Of a stretch of 64,000 nucleotides of DNA, positions 12,201 through 25,948 are shown piece by piece. The stretch covers positions 62,001 to 126,000 of the forward strand of contig JAZGUH010000279.1 in NCBI GenBank assembly GCA_037893225.1, in the 5' to 3' direction. A program made the position numbers and the translations under genes. Under the pieces are notes generated by a model. It did no database searches. It was given only the letters and a program-made list of their open reading frames with translations, and was not told the DNA's origin. Each line of letters begins with the position of its first letter. The first letter of the stretch is position 1. Source of the DNA: Hippasteria phrygiana. Lineage: Eukaryota; Echinodermata; Asteroidea; Valvatida; Goniasteridae.

Positions 12201-14523
12201 AAATTACTGTATTTGGTTGATATTTCATGCAATTATGAATGAGTAAAGCAAGTCCATACCCCAGGGAATTTGACATGCACGGAGCAATAAATAGACGGTA
12301 ACATGCACACAGATGTTGGCCGGAAAGAAAATAAACATTGCGAGGTTTGAATTTTCTCCACAAGTTTTAACTCTAAGAAGCCGCCGATAATTGCAACATG
12401 TAGCGCCAGATCTAAGCTATACATACATGTCAAAATTACTGGATTTGGTTGATATTTCATGCAATTATGAATGAGTAAAGCAAGTCCATACCCCAGGGAA
12501 TTTGACGTGCGTGGAGCAATAAATAGACGGTAATATGTACACAGATGTTGGCCGGAAAGAAAATAAACATTGCGAGGTTTGAATTTTCTCTACAAGTTTG
12601 AACTCTAAGAAGCCGCCGATGATTGCAACATGTAGCGCCAGATCTAAGCTATACATACATGTCAAAATTACTGCATTTGGTTGATATTTCATGCAATTAT
12701 GAATGAGTAAAGCAAGTCCATACCCCAGGGAATTTGACAGGCATGGAGCAATAAATAAAAGGTAATATGCACACAGATGGTGGCCGGAAAGAAAATAAAC
12801 ATTGCGAGGTTTGAATTTTCTCCACAAGTGTTAACTCTAAGAAGCCGCCGATGATTGCAACATGTAGCGCCAGATCTAAGCTATCCATACATGTCAAAAT
12901 TACTGAATTTGGTTGATATTTCATGCAATTATGAATGAGTAAAGCAAGTCCATACCCCAGGGAAGTTGACATGCATGGAGCAATAAATAGACGGTAATAT
13001 GTACACAGATGTTGGCCGGAAAGAAAATAAACATTGCGAGGTTTGAATTTTCTCTACAAGTTTGAACTCTAAGAAGCCGCCGATAATTGCAACATGTAGC
13101 GCCAGATCTAAGCTATCCATACATGTCAAAATTACTGAATTTGGTTGATATTTCATGCAATTATGAATGAGTAAAGCAAGTCCATACCCCAGGGAATTTG
13201 ACATGCATGGAGCAATAAATAGACGGTAACATGTACACAGATGTTGGCCGGAAAGAAAATAAACATTGCGAGGTTTGAATTTTCTCTACAAGTTTTAACT
13301 CTGGGAAGCCGCCGATGATTGCAACATGTAGCGCCAGATCTAAGCTATACATACAAGTCAAAATTACTGCATTTGGTTGATATTTCATGCAATTATGAAT
13401 GAGTAAAGCAAGTCCATACCCCAGGGAATTTGACAGGCATGGAGCAATAAATAGACGGTAACATGTACACAGATGTTGGCCGGAAAGAAAATAAACATTG
13501 CGAGGTTTGAATTTTCTCTACAAGTTTTAACTCTGGGAAGCCGCCGATGATTGCAACATGTAGCGCCAGATCTAAGCTATACATACAAGTCAAAATTACT
13601 GCATTTGGTTGATATTTCATGCAATTATGAATGAGTAAAGCAAGTCCATACCCCAGGGAATTTGACAGGCATGGAGCAATAAATAAAAGGTAATATGCAC
13701 ACAGATGGTGGCCGGAAAGAAAATAAACATTGCGAGGTTTGAATTTTCTCCACAAGTGTTAACTCTAAGAAGCCGCCGATAATTGCAACATGTAGCGCCA
13801 GATCTAAGCTATCCATACATGTCAAAATAACTGTATTTGGTTGATATTTCATGCAATTATGAATGAGTAAAGCAAGTCCATACCCCAGGGAATTTGACAC
13901 GCATGGAGCAATAAATAGACGGTAATATGTACACAGATGTTGGCCGGAAAGAAAATAAACATTGCGAGGTTTGAATTTTCTCCACAAGTTTTAACTCTAA
14001 GAAGCCGCCGATAATTGCAACATGTAGCGCCAGATCTAAGCTATACATACATGTCAACATTACTGAATTTGGTAGATGTTTCATGCAATTATGAATGAGT
14101 AAAGCAAGTCCATACCCCAGGGAATTTGACAGGCATGGAGCAATAAATAGACGGTAATATGTACACAGATGTTGGCCGGAAAGAAAATAAACATTGCGAG
14201 GTTCGAATTTTCTCTACAAGTTTTAACTCTGGGAAGCCGCCGATGATTGCAACATGTAGCGCCAGATCTAAGCTATACATACATGTCAAAATTACTGGAT
14301 TTGGTTGATATTTCATGCAATTATGAATGAGTAAAGCAAGTCCATACCCCAGGGAATTTGACATGCATGGAGCAATAAATAGACGGTAATATGTACACAG
14401 ATGTTGGCCGGAAAGAAAATAAACATTGCGAGGTTTGAATTTTCTCCACAAGTGTTAACTCTAAGAAGCCGCCGATGATTGCAACATGTAGCGCCAGATC
14501 TAAGCTATCCATACATGTCAAAA
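7990..14523 (+). repeat. 14-monomer tandem duplication
   Basis: 7,990-11,275 repeats as 11,238-14,523 at 3,248 bp (14 monomers), giving two back-to-back copies. A private base (GGGAAGTTGAC instead of GGGAATTTGAC) marks both at 9,717 and 12,965, exactly 3,248 apart. The few differences include GGTTGATG against GGTAGATG near 10,826/14,074. The near identity and tandem position suggest a comparatively recent unequal exchange. Confidence 0.9.
9658..11268 (+). repeat. 24-monomer-offset copy of 4,090-5,700
   Basis: The monomer order of 4,090-5,700 recurs here at 5,568 bp (24 monomers), including two successive monomers with AACATGTAC and TACAAGTC, then the AAATAAAAGG / GATGGTGG module, then CAAAATAACTGTATTT. 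Similarity stops near 5,700/11,268, where one copy has TACTGAATTT and the other TACTGTATTT. The offset differs from the 27 monomers of the preceding block, which implies a net three-monomer difference between the two lineages around 3-4 kb against 9-9.7 kb. Confidence 0.8.
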
Positions 14524-16516
14524 TTACTGAATTTGGTTGATATTTCATGCAATTATGAATGAGTAAAGCAAGTCCATACCCCAGGGAATTTGACATGCAT
14601 GGAGCAATAAATAGACGGTAACATGCACACAGATGTTGGCCGGAAAGAAAATAAACATTGCGAGGTTTGAATTTTCTCCACAAGTTTTAACCCTAAGAAG
14701 CCGCCGATAATTGCAACATGTAGCGCCAGATCTAAGCTATACATACAAGTCAAAATTACTGGATTTGGTTGATATTTCATGCAATTTTGAATGAGTAAAG
14801 CAAGTCTATACCCCAGGGAATTTGACATGCATGGAGCAATAAATAGACGGTAACATGCACACATATGTTGGCCGGAAAGAAAATAAACATTGCGAGGTTT
14901 GAATTTTCTCCACAAGTTTTAACTCTGAGAAGCCGCCGATGATTGGAACATGTAGCGCCAGATCTAAGCTATACATACATGTCAAAATTACTGGATTTGG
15001 TTGATATTTCATGCAATTATGAATGAGTAAAGCAAGTCCATACCCCAGGGAATTTGACAGGCATGGAGCAATAAATAGACGGTAATATGTACACAGATGT
15101 TGGCCGGAAAGAAAATAAACATTGCGAGGTTCGAATTTTCTCTACAAGTTTTAACTCTGGGAAGCCGCCGATGATTGCAACATGTAGCGCCAGATCTAAG
15201 CTATACATACATGTCAAAATTACTGGATTTGGTTGATATTTCATGCAATTATGAATGAGTAAAGCAAGTCCATACCCCAGGGAATTTGACATGCATGGAG
15301 CAATAAATAGACGGTAATATGTACACAGATGTTGGCCGGAAAGAAAATAAACATTGCGAGGTTTGAATTTTCTCCACAAGTGTTAACTATAAGAAGCCGC
15401 CGATGATTGCAACATGTAGCGCCAGATCTAAGCTATACATACATGTCAAAATTACTGAATTTGGTTGATATTTCATGCAATTATGAATGAGTAAAGCAAG
15501 TCCATACCCCATGGAATTTGACATGCATGGAACAATAAATAGACGGTAATATGTACACAGATGTTGGCCGGAAAGGAAATAAACATTGCGAGGTTTGAAT
15601 TTTCTCCACAAGTGTTAATTCTAAGAAGCCGCCGATAATTGCAACATGTAGCGCCAGATCTAAGCTATCCATACATGTCAAAATTACTGTATTTGGTTGA
15701 TATTTCATGCAATTATGAATGAGTAAAGCAAGTCCATACCCCAGGGAATTTGACATGCATGGAGGAATAAATAGACGGTAACATGCACACAGATGTTGGC
15801 CGGAAAGAAAATAAACATTGCGAGGTTTGAATTTTCTCCACAAGTTTTAACCATAAGAAGCCGCCGATAATTGCAACATGTAGCGCCAGATCTAAGCTAT
15901 ACATACATGTCAAAATTACTGTATTTGGTTGATATTTCATGCAATTATGAATGAGTAAAGCAAGTTCATACCCCAGGGAATTTGACAGGCATGGAGCAAT
16001 AAATAGACGGTAATATGTACACAGATGTTGGCCGGAAAGAAAATAAACATTGCGAGTTTCGAATTTTCTCCACAAGTTTTAACTCTGGGAAGCCGCCGAT
16101 GATTGCAACATGTAGCGCCAGATCTAAGCTATACATACATGTCAACATTACTGAATTTGGTTGATATTTCATGCAATTATGAATGAGTAAAGCAAGTCCA
16201 TACCCCAGGGAATTTGACAGGCATGGAGCAATAAATAGACGGTAATATGTACACAGATGTTGGCCGGAAAGAAAATAAACATTGCGAGGTTCGAATTTTC
16301 TCTACAAGTTTTAACTCTGGGAAGCCGCCGATGATTGCAACATGTAGCGCCAGATCTAAGCTATACATACATGTCAAAATTACTGGATTTGGTTGATATT
16401 TCATGCAATTATGAATGAGTAAAGCAAGTCCATACCCCAGGGAATTTGACATGCATGGAGCAATAAATAGACGGTAATATGTACACAGATGTTGGCCGGA
16501 AAGAAAATAAACATTG
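13731..16516 (+). repeat. 33-monomer-offset copy of 6,075-8,860
   Basis: The monomer order of 6,075-8,860 recurs at 7,656 bp (33 monomers). The private base at 6,746 (GAAGTTGG) is absent here, where the monomer has the usual GATGTTGG, so this copy either predates that change or descends from a sister copy. Copy-specific changes include ATTGGAAC at 14,946 and GTTCATACC near 15,965. Confidence 0.78.
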
Positions 16517-16857
16517 CGAGTTTCGAATTTTCTCCACAAGTTTTAACTCTGGGAAGCCGCCGATGATTGCAACATGTAGCGCCAGATCTAAGCTATACAT
16601 GCATGTCAACATTACTGAATTTGGTTGATATTTCATGCAATTATGAATGAGTAAAGCAAGTCCATACCCCAGGGAATTTGACAGGCATGGAGCAATAAAT
16701 AGACGGTAATATGTACACAGATGTTGGCCGGAAAGAAAATAAACATTGCGAGGTTCGAATTTTCTCTACAAGTTTTAACTCTGGGAAGCCGCCGATGATT
16801 GCAACATGTAGCGCCAGATCTAAGCTATACATACATGTCAAAATTACTGGATTTGGT

Positions 16858-18298
16858 TGATATTTCATGCAATTATGAATGAGTAAAGCAAGTCCATACC
16901 CCAGGGAATTTGACAGGCATGGAGCAATAAATAAAAGGTAATATGCACACAGATGGTGGCCGGAAAGAAAATAAACATTGCGAGGTTTGAATTTTCTCCA
17001 CAAGTGTTAACTCTAAGAAGCCGCCGATAATTGCAACATGTAGCGCCAGATCTAAGCTATCCATACATGTCAAAATAACTGTATTTGGTTGATATTTCAT
17101 GCAATTATGAATGAGTAAAGCAAGTCCATACCCCAGGGAATTTGACACGCATGGAGCAATAAATAGACGGTAATATGTACACAGATGTTGGCCGGAAAGA
17201 AAATAAACATTGCGAGGTTTGAATTTTCTCCACAAGTTTTAACTCTAAGAAGCCGCCGATAATTGCAACATGTAGCGCCAGATCTAAGCTATACATACAT
17301 GTCAACATTACTGAATTTGGTTGATGTTTCATGCAATTATGAATGAGTAAAGCAAGTCCATACCCCAGGGAATTTGACAGGCATGGAGCAATAAATAGAC
17401 GGTAATATGTACACAGATGTTGGCCGGAAAGAAAATAAACATTGCGAGGTTCGAATTTTCTCTACAAGTTTTAACTCTGGGAAGCCGCCGATGATTGCAA
17501 CATGTAGCGCCAGATCTAAGCTATACATACATGTCAAAATTACTGGATTTGGTTGATATTTCATGCAATTATGAATGAGTAAAGCAAGTCCATACCCCAG
17601 GGAATTTGACATGCATGGAGCAATAAATAGACGGTAATATGTACACAGATGTTGGCCGGAAAGAAAATAAACATTGCGAGGTTTGAATTTTCTCCACAAG
17701 TGTTAACTCTAAGAAGCCGCCGATGATTGCAACATGTAGCGCCAGATCTAAGCTATCCATACATGTCAAAATTACTGAATTTGGTTGATATTTCATGCAA
17801 TTATGAATGAGTAAAGCAAGTCCATACCCCAGGGAATTTGACATGCATGGAGCAATAAATAGACGGTAACATGCACACAGATGTTGGCCGGAAAGAAAAT
17901 AAACATTGCGAGGTTTGAATTTTCTCCACAAGTTTTAACCCTAAGAAGCCGCCGATAATTGCAACATGTAGCGCCAGATCTAAGCTATACATACAAGTCA
18001 AAAATACTGGATTTGGTTGATATTTCATGCAATTTTGAATGAGTAAAGCAAGTCTATACCCCAGGGAATTTGACATGCATGGAGCAATAAATAGACGGTA
18101 ACATGCACACATATGTTGGCCGGAAAGAAAATAAACATTGCGAGGTTTGAATTTTCTCCACAAGTTTTAACTCTGAGAAGCCGCCGATGATTGCAACATG
18201 TAGGGCCAGATCTAAGCTATACATACATGTCAAAATTACTGGATTTGGTTGATATTTCATGCAATTATGAATGAGTAAAGCAAGTCCATACCCCAGGG
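16858..18298 (+). repeat. 14-monomer-offset copy of 13,610-15,050
   Basis: This matches 13,610-15,050 at 3,248 bp. The period equals the tandem duplication at 7,990-14,523, so the 14-monomer spacing was used again. It ends where GACAGGCATGG (15,060) faces GACATGCATGG (18,308). A copy-specific change is TAGGGCC for TAGCGCC at 18,204, inside the otherwise conserved core. Confidence 0.75.
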
Positions 18299-19046
18299 AA
18301 TTTGACATGCATGGAGCAATAAATAGACGGTAATATGTACACAGATGTTGGCCGGAAAGAAAATAAACATTGCGAGGTTTGAATTTTCTCCACAAGTGTT
18401 AACTATAAGAAGCCGCCGATGATTGCAACATGTAGCGCCAGATCTAAGCTATACATACATGTCAAAATTACTGAATTTGGTTGATATTTCATGCAATTAT
18501 GAATGAGTAAAGCAAGTCCATACCCCATGGAATTTGACATGCATGGAGCAATAAATAGACGGTAATATGTACACAGATGTTGGCCGGAAAGGAAATAAAC
18601 ATTGCGAGGTTTGAATTTTCTCCACAAGTGTTAATTCTAAGAAGCCGCCGATAATTGCAACATGTAGCGCCAGATCTAAGCTATCCATACATGTCAAAAT
18701 TACTGTATTTGGTTGATATTTCATGCAATTATGAATGAGTAAAGCAAGTCCATACCCCAGGGAATCTGACATGCATGGAGGAATAAATAGACGGTAATAT
18801 GTACACAGATGTTGGCCGGAAAGAAAATAAACATTGCGAGGTTTGAATTTTCTCTACAAGTTTGAACTCTAAGAAGCCGCCGATGATTGCAACATGTAGC
18901 GCCAGATCTAAGCTATACATACATGTCAAAATTACTGCATTTGGTTGATATTTCATGCAATTATGAATGAGTAAAGCAAGTCCATACCCCAGGGAATTTG
19001 ACAGGCATGGAGCAATAAATAAAAGGTAATATGCACACAGATGGTG

Positions 19047-20617
19047 GCCGGAAAGAAAATAAACATTGCGAGGTTTGAATTTTCTCCACAAGTGTTAACT
19101 ATAAGAAGCCGCCGATGATTGCAACATGTAGCGCCAGATCTAAGCTATACATACATGTCAAAATTACTGAATTTGGTTGATATTTCATGCAATTATGAAT
19201 GAGTAAAGCAAGTCCATACCCCATGGAATTTGACATGCATGGAACAATAAATAGACGGTAATATGTACACAGATGTTGGCCGGAAAGGAAATAAACATTG
19301 CGAGGTTTGAATTTTCTCCACAAGTGTTAATTCTAAGAAGCCGCCGATAATTGCAACATGTAGCGCCAGATCTAAGCTATCCATACATGTCAAAATTACT
19401 GTATTTGGTTGATATTTCATGCAATTATGAATGAGTAAAGCAAGTCCATACCCCAGGGAATTTGACATGCATGGAGGAATAAATAGACGGTAACATGCAC
19501 ACAGATGTTGGCCGGAAAGAAAATAAACATTGCGAGGTTTGAATTTTCTCCACAAGTTTTAACCATAAGAAGCCGCCGATAATTGCAACATGTAGCGCCA
19601 GATCTAAGCTATACATACATGTCAAAATTACTGTATTTGGTTGATATTTCATGCAATTATGAATGAGTAAAGCAAGTCCATACCCCAGGGAATTTGACAG
19701 GCATGGAGCAATAAATAGACGGTAATATGTACACAGATGTTGGCCGGAAAGAAAATAAACATTGCGAGTTTCGAATTTTCTCCACAAGTTTTAACTCTGG
19801 GAAGCCGCCGATGATTGCAACATGTAGCGCCAGATCTAAGCTATACATACATGTCAACATTACTGAATTTGGTTGATATTTCATGCAATTATGAATGAGT
19901 AAAGCAAGTCCATACCCCAGGGAATTTGACAGGCATGGAGCAATAAATAGACGGTAATATGTACACAGATGTTGGCCGGAAAGAAAATAAACATTGCGAG
20001 GTTCGAATTTTCTCTACAAGTTTTAACTCTGGGAAGCCGCCGATGATTGCAACATGTAGCGCCAGATCTAAGCTATACATACATGTCAAAATTACTGGAT
20101 TTGTTTGATATTTCATGCAATTATGAATGAGTAAAGCAAGTCCATACCCCAGGGAATTTGACATGCATGGAGCAATAAATAGACGGTAATATGTACACAG
20201 ATGTTGGCCGGAAAGAAAATAAACATTGCGAGTTTCGAATTTTCTCCACAAGTTTTAACTCTGGGAAGCCGCCGATGATTGCAACATGTAGCGCCAGATC
20301 TAAGCTATACATACATGTCAACATTACTGAATTTGGTTGATATTTCATGCAATTATGAATGAGTAAAGCAAGTCCATACCCCAGGGAATTTGACAGGCAT
20401 GGAGCAATAAATAGACGGTAATATGTACACAGATGTTGGCCGGAAAGAAAATAAACATTGCGAGGTTCGAATTTTCTCTACAAGTTTTAACTCTGGGAAG
20501 CCGCCGATGATTGCAACATGTAGCGCCAGATCTAAGCTATACATACATGTCAAAATTACTGGATTTGGTTGATATTTCATGCAATTATGAATGAGTAAAG
20601 CAAGTCCATACCCCAGG
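19047..20617 (+). repeat. 16-monomer-offset copy of 15,335-16,905
   Basis: The order recurs at 3,712 bp (16 monomers). It includes the CCCCATGGAA (NcoI) monomer, the GGAGGAATAAA monomer and two GCGAGTTTCGAA monomers with one ordinary monomer between them. A copy-specific change is TTTGTTTGAT for TTTGGTTGAT near 20,104. Left and right ends are set by the GATGGTGG and GACATGCATGG mismatches. Confidence 0.75.
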
Positions 20618-22244
20618 GAATTTGACATGCATGGAGCAATAAATAGACGGTAATATGTACACAGATGTTGGCCGGAAAGAAAATAAACATTGCGAGGTTT
20701 GAATTTTCTCCACAAGTGTTAACTCTAAGAAGCCGCCGATAATTGCAACATGTAGCGCCAGATCTAAGCTATCCATACATGTCAAAATTACTGTATTTGG
20801 TTGATATTTCATGCAATTATGAATGAGTAAAGCAAGTCCATACCCCAGGGAATTTGACATGCACGGAGCAATAAATAGACGGTAACATGCACACAGATGT
20901 TGGCCGGAAAGAAAATAAACATTGCGAGGTTTGAATTTTCTCCACAAGTTTTAACTCTAAGAAGCCGCCGATAATTGCAACATGTAGCGCCAGATCTAAG
21001 CTATACATACATGTCAAAATTACTGGATTTGGTTGATATTTCATGCAATTATGAATGAGTAAAGCAAGTCCATACCCCAGGGAATTTGACGTGCGTGGAG
21101 CAATAAATAAAAGGTAATATGTACACAGATGTTGGCCGGAAAGAAAATAAACATTGCGAGGTTTGAATTTTCTCTACAAGTTTGAACTCTAAGAAGCCGC
21201 CGATGATTGCAACATGTAGCGCCAGATCTAAGCTATACATACATGTCAAAATTACTGCATTTGGTTGATATTTCATGCAATTATGAATGAGTAAAGCAAG
21301 TCCATACCCCAGGGAATTTGACAGGCATGGAGCAATAAATAAAAGGTAATATGCACACAGATGGTGGCCGGAAAGAAAATAAACATTGCGAGGTTTGAAT
21401 TTTCTCCACAAGTGTTAACTCTAAGAAGCCGCCGATGATTGCAACATGTAGCGCCAGATCTAAGCTATCCATACATGTCAAAATTACTGAATTTGGTTGA
21501 TATTTCATGCAATTATGAATGAGTAAAGCAAGTCCATACCCCAGGGAATTTGACATGCATGGAGCAATAAATAGACGGTAATATGTACACAGATGTTGGC
21601 CGGAAAGAAAATAAACATTGCGAGGTTTGAATTTTCTCTACAAGTTTGAACTCTAAGAAGCCGCCGATAATTGCAACATGTAGCGCCAGATCTAAGCTAT
21701 CCATACATGTCAAAATTACTGAATTTGGTTGATATTTCATGCAATTATGAATGAGTAAAGCAAGTCCATACCCCAGGGAATTTGACATGCATGGAGCAAT
21801 AAATAGACGGTAACATGTATACAGATGTTGGCCGGAAAGAAAATAAACATTGCGAGGTTTGAATTTTCTCTACAAGTTTTAACTCTGGGAAGCCGCCGAT
21901 GATTGCAACATGTAGCGCCAGATCTAAGCTATACATACAAGTCAAAATTACTGCATTTGGTTGATATTTCATGCAATTATGAATGAGTAAAGCAAGTCCA
22001 TACCCCAGGGAATTTGACAGGCATGGAGCAATAAATAGACGGTAACATGTACACAGATGTTGGCCGGAAAGAAAATAAACATTGCGAGGTTTGAATTTTC
22101 TCTACAAGTTTTAACTCTGGGAAGCCGCCGATGATTGCAACATGTAGCGCCAGATCTAAGCTATACATACAAGTCAAAATTACTGCATTTGGTTGATATT
22201 TCATGCAATTATGAATGAGTAAAGCAAGTCCATACCCCAGGGAA
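20166..22244 (+). repeat. 37-monomer-offset copy of 11,582-13,660
   Basis: This matches 11,582-13,660 at 8,584 bp (37 monomers). The private GGGAAGTTGAC of the 14-monomer block is absent here (21,549 region reads GGGAATTTGAC). The segment therefore came from a version without that mutation, or the mutation was erased by conversion. One monomer carries a chimeric junction at about 21,100-21,140, described in the findings. Confidence 0.72.
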
Positions 22245-25200
22245 TTTGACATGCACGGAGCAATAAATAGACGGTAACATGCACACAGATGTTGGCCGGA
22301 AAGAAAATAAACATTGCGAGGTTTGAATTTTCTCCACAAGTTTTAACTCTAAGAAGCCGCCGATAATTGCAACATGTAGCGCCAGATCTAAGCTATACAT
22401 ACATGTCAAAATTACTGGATTTGGTTGATATTTCATGCAATTATGAATGAGTAAAGCAAGTCCATACCCCAGGGAATTTGACGTGCGTGGAGCAATAAAT
22501 AGACGGTAATATGTACACAGATGTTGGCCGGAAAGAAAATAAACATTGCGAGGTTTGAATTTTCTCTACAAGTTTGAACTCTAAGAAGCCGCCGATGATT
22601 GCAACATGTAGCGCCAGATCTAAGCTATACATACATGTCAAAATTACTGCATTTGGTTGATATTTCATGCAATTATGAATGAGTAAAGCAAGTCCATACC
22701 CCAGGGAATTTGACACTCATGGAGCAATAAATAAAAGGTAATATGCACACAGATGGTGGCCGGAAAGAAAATAAACATTGCGAGGTTTGAATTTTCTCCA
22801 CAAGTGTTAACTCTAAGAAGCCGCCGATGATTGCAACATGTAGCGCCAGATCTAAGCTATCCATACATGTCAAAATTACTGAATTTGGTTGATATTTCAT
22901 GCAATTATGAATGAGTAAAGCAAGTCCATACCCCAGGGAATTTGACATGCATGGAGGAATAAATAGACGGTAATATGTACACAGATGTTGGCGGGAAAGA
23001 AAATAAACATTGCGAGGTTTGAATTTTCTCTACAAGTTTGAACTCTAAGAAGCCGCCGATGATTGCAACATGTAGCGCCAGATCTAAGCTATACATACAT
23101 GTCAAAATTACTGCATTTGGTTGATATTTCATGCAATTATGAATGAGTAAAGCAAGTCCATACCCCAGGGAATTTGACAGGCATGGAGCAATAAATAAAA
23201 GGTAATATGCACACAGATGGTGGCCGGAAAGAAAATAAACATTGCGAGGTTTGAATTTTCTCCACAAGTGTTAACTATAAGAAGCCGCCGATGATTGCAA
23301 CATGTAGCGCCAGATCTAAGCTATACATACATGTCAAAATTACTGAATTTGGTTGATATTTCATGCAATTATGAATGAGTAAAGCAAGTCCATACCCCAG
23401 GGAATTTGACATGCATGGAGCAATAAATAGACGGTAATATGTACACAGATGTTGGCCGGAAAGAAAATAAACATTGCGAGGTTTGAATTTTCTCCACAAG
23501 TTTTAACTCTAAGAAGCCGCCGATAATTGCAACATGTAGCGCCAGATCTAAGCTATACATACATGTCAAAATTACTGGATTTGGTTGATATTTCATGCAA
23601 TTATGAATGAGTAAAGCAAGTCCATACCCCAGGGAATTTGACGTGCGTGGAGCAATAAATAGACGGTAATATGTACACAGATGTTGGCCGGAAAGAAAAT
23701 AAACATTGCGAGGTTTGAATTTTCTCTACAAGTTTGAACTCTAAGAAGCCGCCGATGATTGCAACATGTAGCGCCAGATCTAAGCTATACATACATGTCA
23801 AAATTACTGCATTTGGTTGATATTTCATGCAATTATGAATGAGTAAAGCAAGTCCATACCCCAGGGAATTTGACAGGCATGGAGCAATAAATAAAAGGTA
23901 ATATGCACACAGATGGTGGCCGGAAAGAAAATAAACATTGCGAGGTTTGAATTTTCTCCACAAGTGTTAACTCTAAGAAGCCGCCGATGATTGCAACATG
24001 TAGCGCCAGATCTAAGCTATCCATACATGTCAAAATTACTGAATTTGGTTGATATTTCATGCAATTATGAATGAGTAAAGCAAGTCCATACCCCAGGGAA
24101 TTTGACATGCATGGAGCAATAAATAGACGGTAATATGTACACAGATGTTGGCCGGAAAGAAAATAAACATTGCGAGGTTTGAATTTTCTCTACAAGTTTG
24201 AACTCTAAGAAGCCGCCGATAATTGCAACATGTAGCGCCAGATCTAAGCTATCCATACATGTCAAAATTACTGAATTTGGTTGATATTTCATGCAATTAT
24301 GAATGAGTAAAGCAAGTCCATACCCCAGGGAATTTGACATGCATGGAGCAATAAATAGACGGTAACATGTATACAGATGTTGGCCGGAAAGAAAATAAAC
24401 ATTGCGAGGTTTGAATTTTCTCTACAAGTTTTAACTCTGGGAAGCCGCCGATGATTGCAACATGTAGCGCCAGATCTAAGCTATACATACAAGTCAAAAT
24501 TACTGCATTTGGTTGATATTTCATGCAATTATGAATGAGTAAAGCAAGTCCATACCCCAGGGAATTTGACAGGCATGGAGCAATAAATAGACGGTAACAT
24601 GTACACAGATGTTGGCCGGAAAGAAAATAAACATTGCGAGGTTTGAATTTTCTCTACAAGTTTTAACTCTGGGAAGCCGCCGATGATTGCAACATGTAGC
24701 GCCAGATCTAAGCTATACATACAAGTCAAAATTACTGCATTTGGTTGATATTTCATGCAATTATGAATGAGTAAAGCAAGTCCATACCCCAGGGAATTTG
24801 ACATGCACGGAGCAATAAATAGACGGTAACATGCACACAGATGTTGGCCGGAAAGAAAATAAACATTGCGAGGTTTGAATTTTCTCCACAAGTTTTAACT
24901 CTAAGAAGCCGCCGATAATTGCAACATGTAGCGCCAGATCTAAGCTATACATACATGTCAAAATTACTGGATTTGGTTGATATTTCATGCAATTATGAAT
25001 GAGTAAAGCAAGTCCATACCCCAGGGAATTTGACGTGCGTGGAGCAATAAATAGACGGTAATATGTACACAGATGTTGGCCGGAAAGAAAATAAACATTG
25101 CGAGGTTTGAATTTTCTCTACAAGTTTGAACTCTAAGAAGCCGCCGATGATTGCAACATGTAGCGCCAGATCTAAGCTATACATACATGTCAAAATTACT

Positions 25201-25948
25201 GCATTTGGTTGATATTTCATGCAATTATGAATGAGTAAAGCAAGTCCATACCCCAGGGAATTTGACACTCATGGAGCAATAAATAAAAGGTAATATGCAC
25301 ACAGATGGTGGCCGGAAAGAAAATAAACATTGCGAGGTTTGAATTTTCTCCACAAGTGTTAACTCTAAGAAGCCGCCGATGATTGCAACATGTAGCGCCA
25401 GATCTAAGCTATCCATACATGTCAAAATTACTGAATTTGGTTGATATTTCATGCAATTATGAATGAGTAAAGCAAGTCCATACCCCAGGGAATTTGACAT
25501 GCATGGAGGAATAAATAGACGGTAATATGTACACAGATGTTGGCCGGAAAGAAAATAAACATTGCGAGGTTTGAATTTTCTCTACAAGTTTGAACTCTAA
25601 GAAGCCGCCGATGATTGCAACATGTAGCGCCAGATCTAAGCTATACATACATGTCAAAATTACTGCATTTGGTTGATATTTCATGCAATTATGAATGAGT
25701 AAAGCAAGTCCATACCCCAGGGAATTTGACAGGCATGGAGCAATAAATAAAAGGTAATATGCACACAGATGGTGGCCGGAAAGAAAATAAACATTGCGAG
25801 GTTTGAATTTTCTCCACAAGTGTTAACTATAAGAAGCCGCCGATGATTGCAACATGTAGCGCCAGATCTAAGCTATACATACATGTCAAAATTACTGAAT
25901 TTGGTTGATATTTCATGCAATTATGAATGAGTAAAGCAAGTCCATACC
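20895..25948 (+). repeat. 11-monomer tandem duplication
   Basis: 20,895-23,396 recurs as 23,447-25,948 at 2,552 bp (11 monomers). Two private changes occur in both copies at exactly this spacing: GTATACAG for GTACACAG at 21,820/24,372, and GACACTCATGG at 22,717/25,269. Copy-specific differences are few, for example TTGGCGGG near 22,993 against TTGGCCGG. It is a clear, recent, whole-register duplication. Confidence 0.92.
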
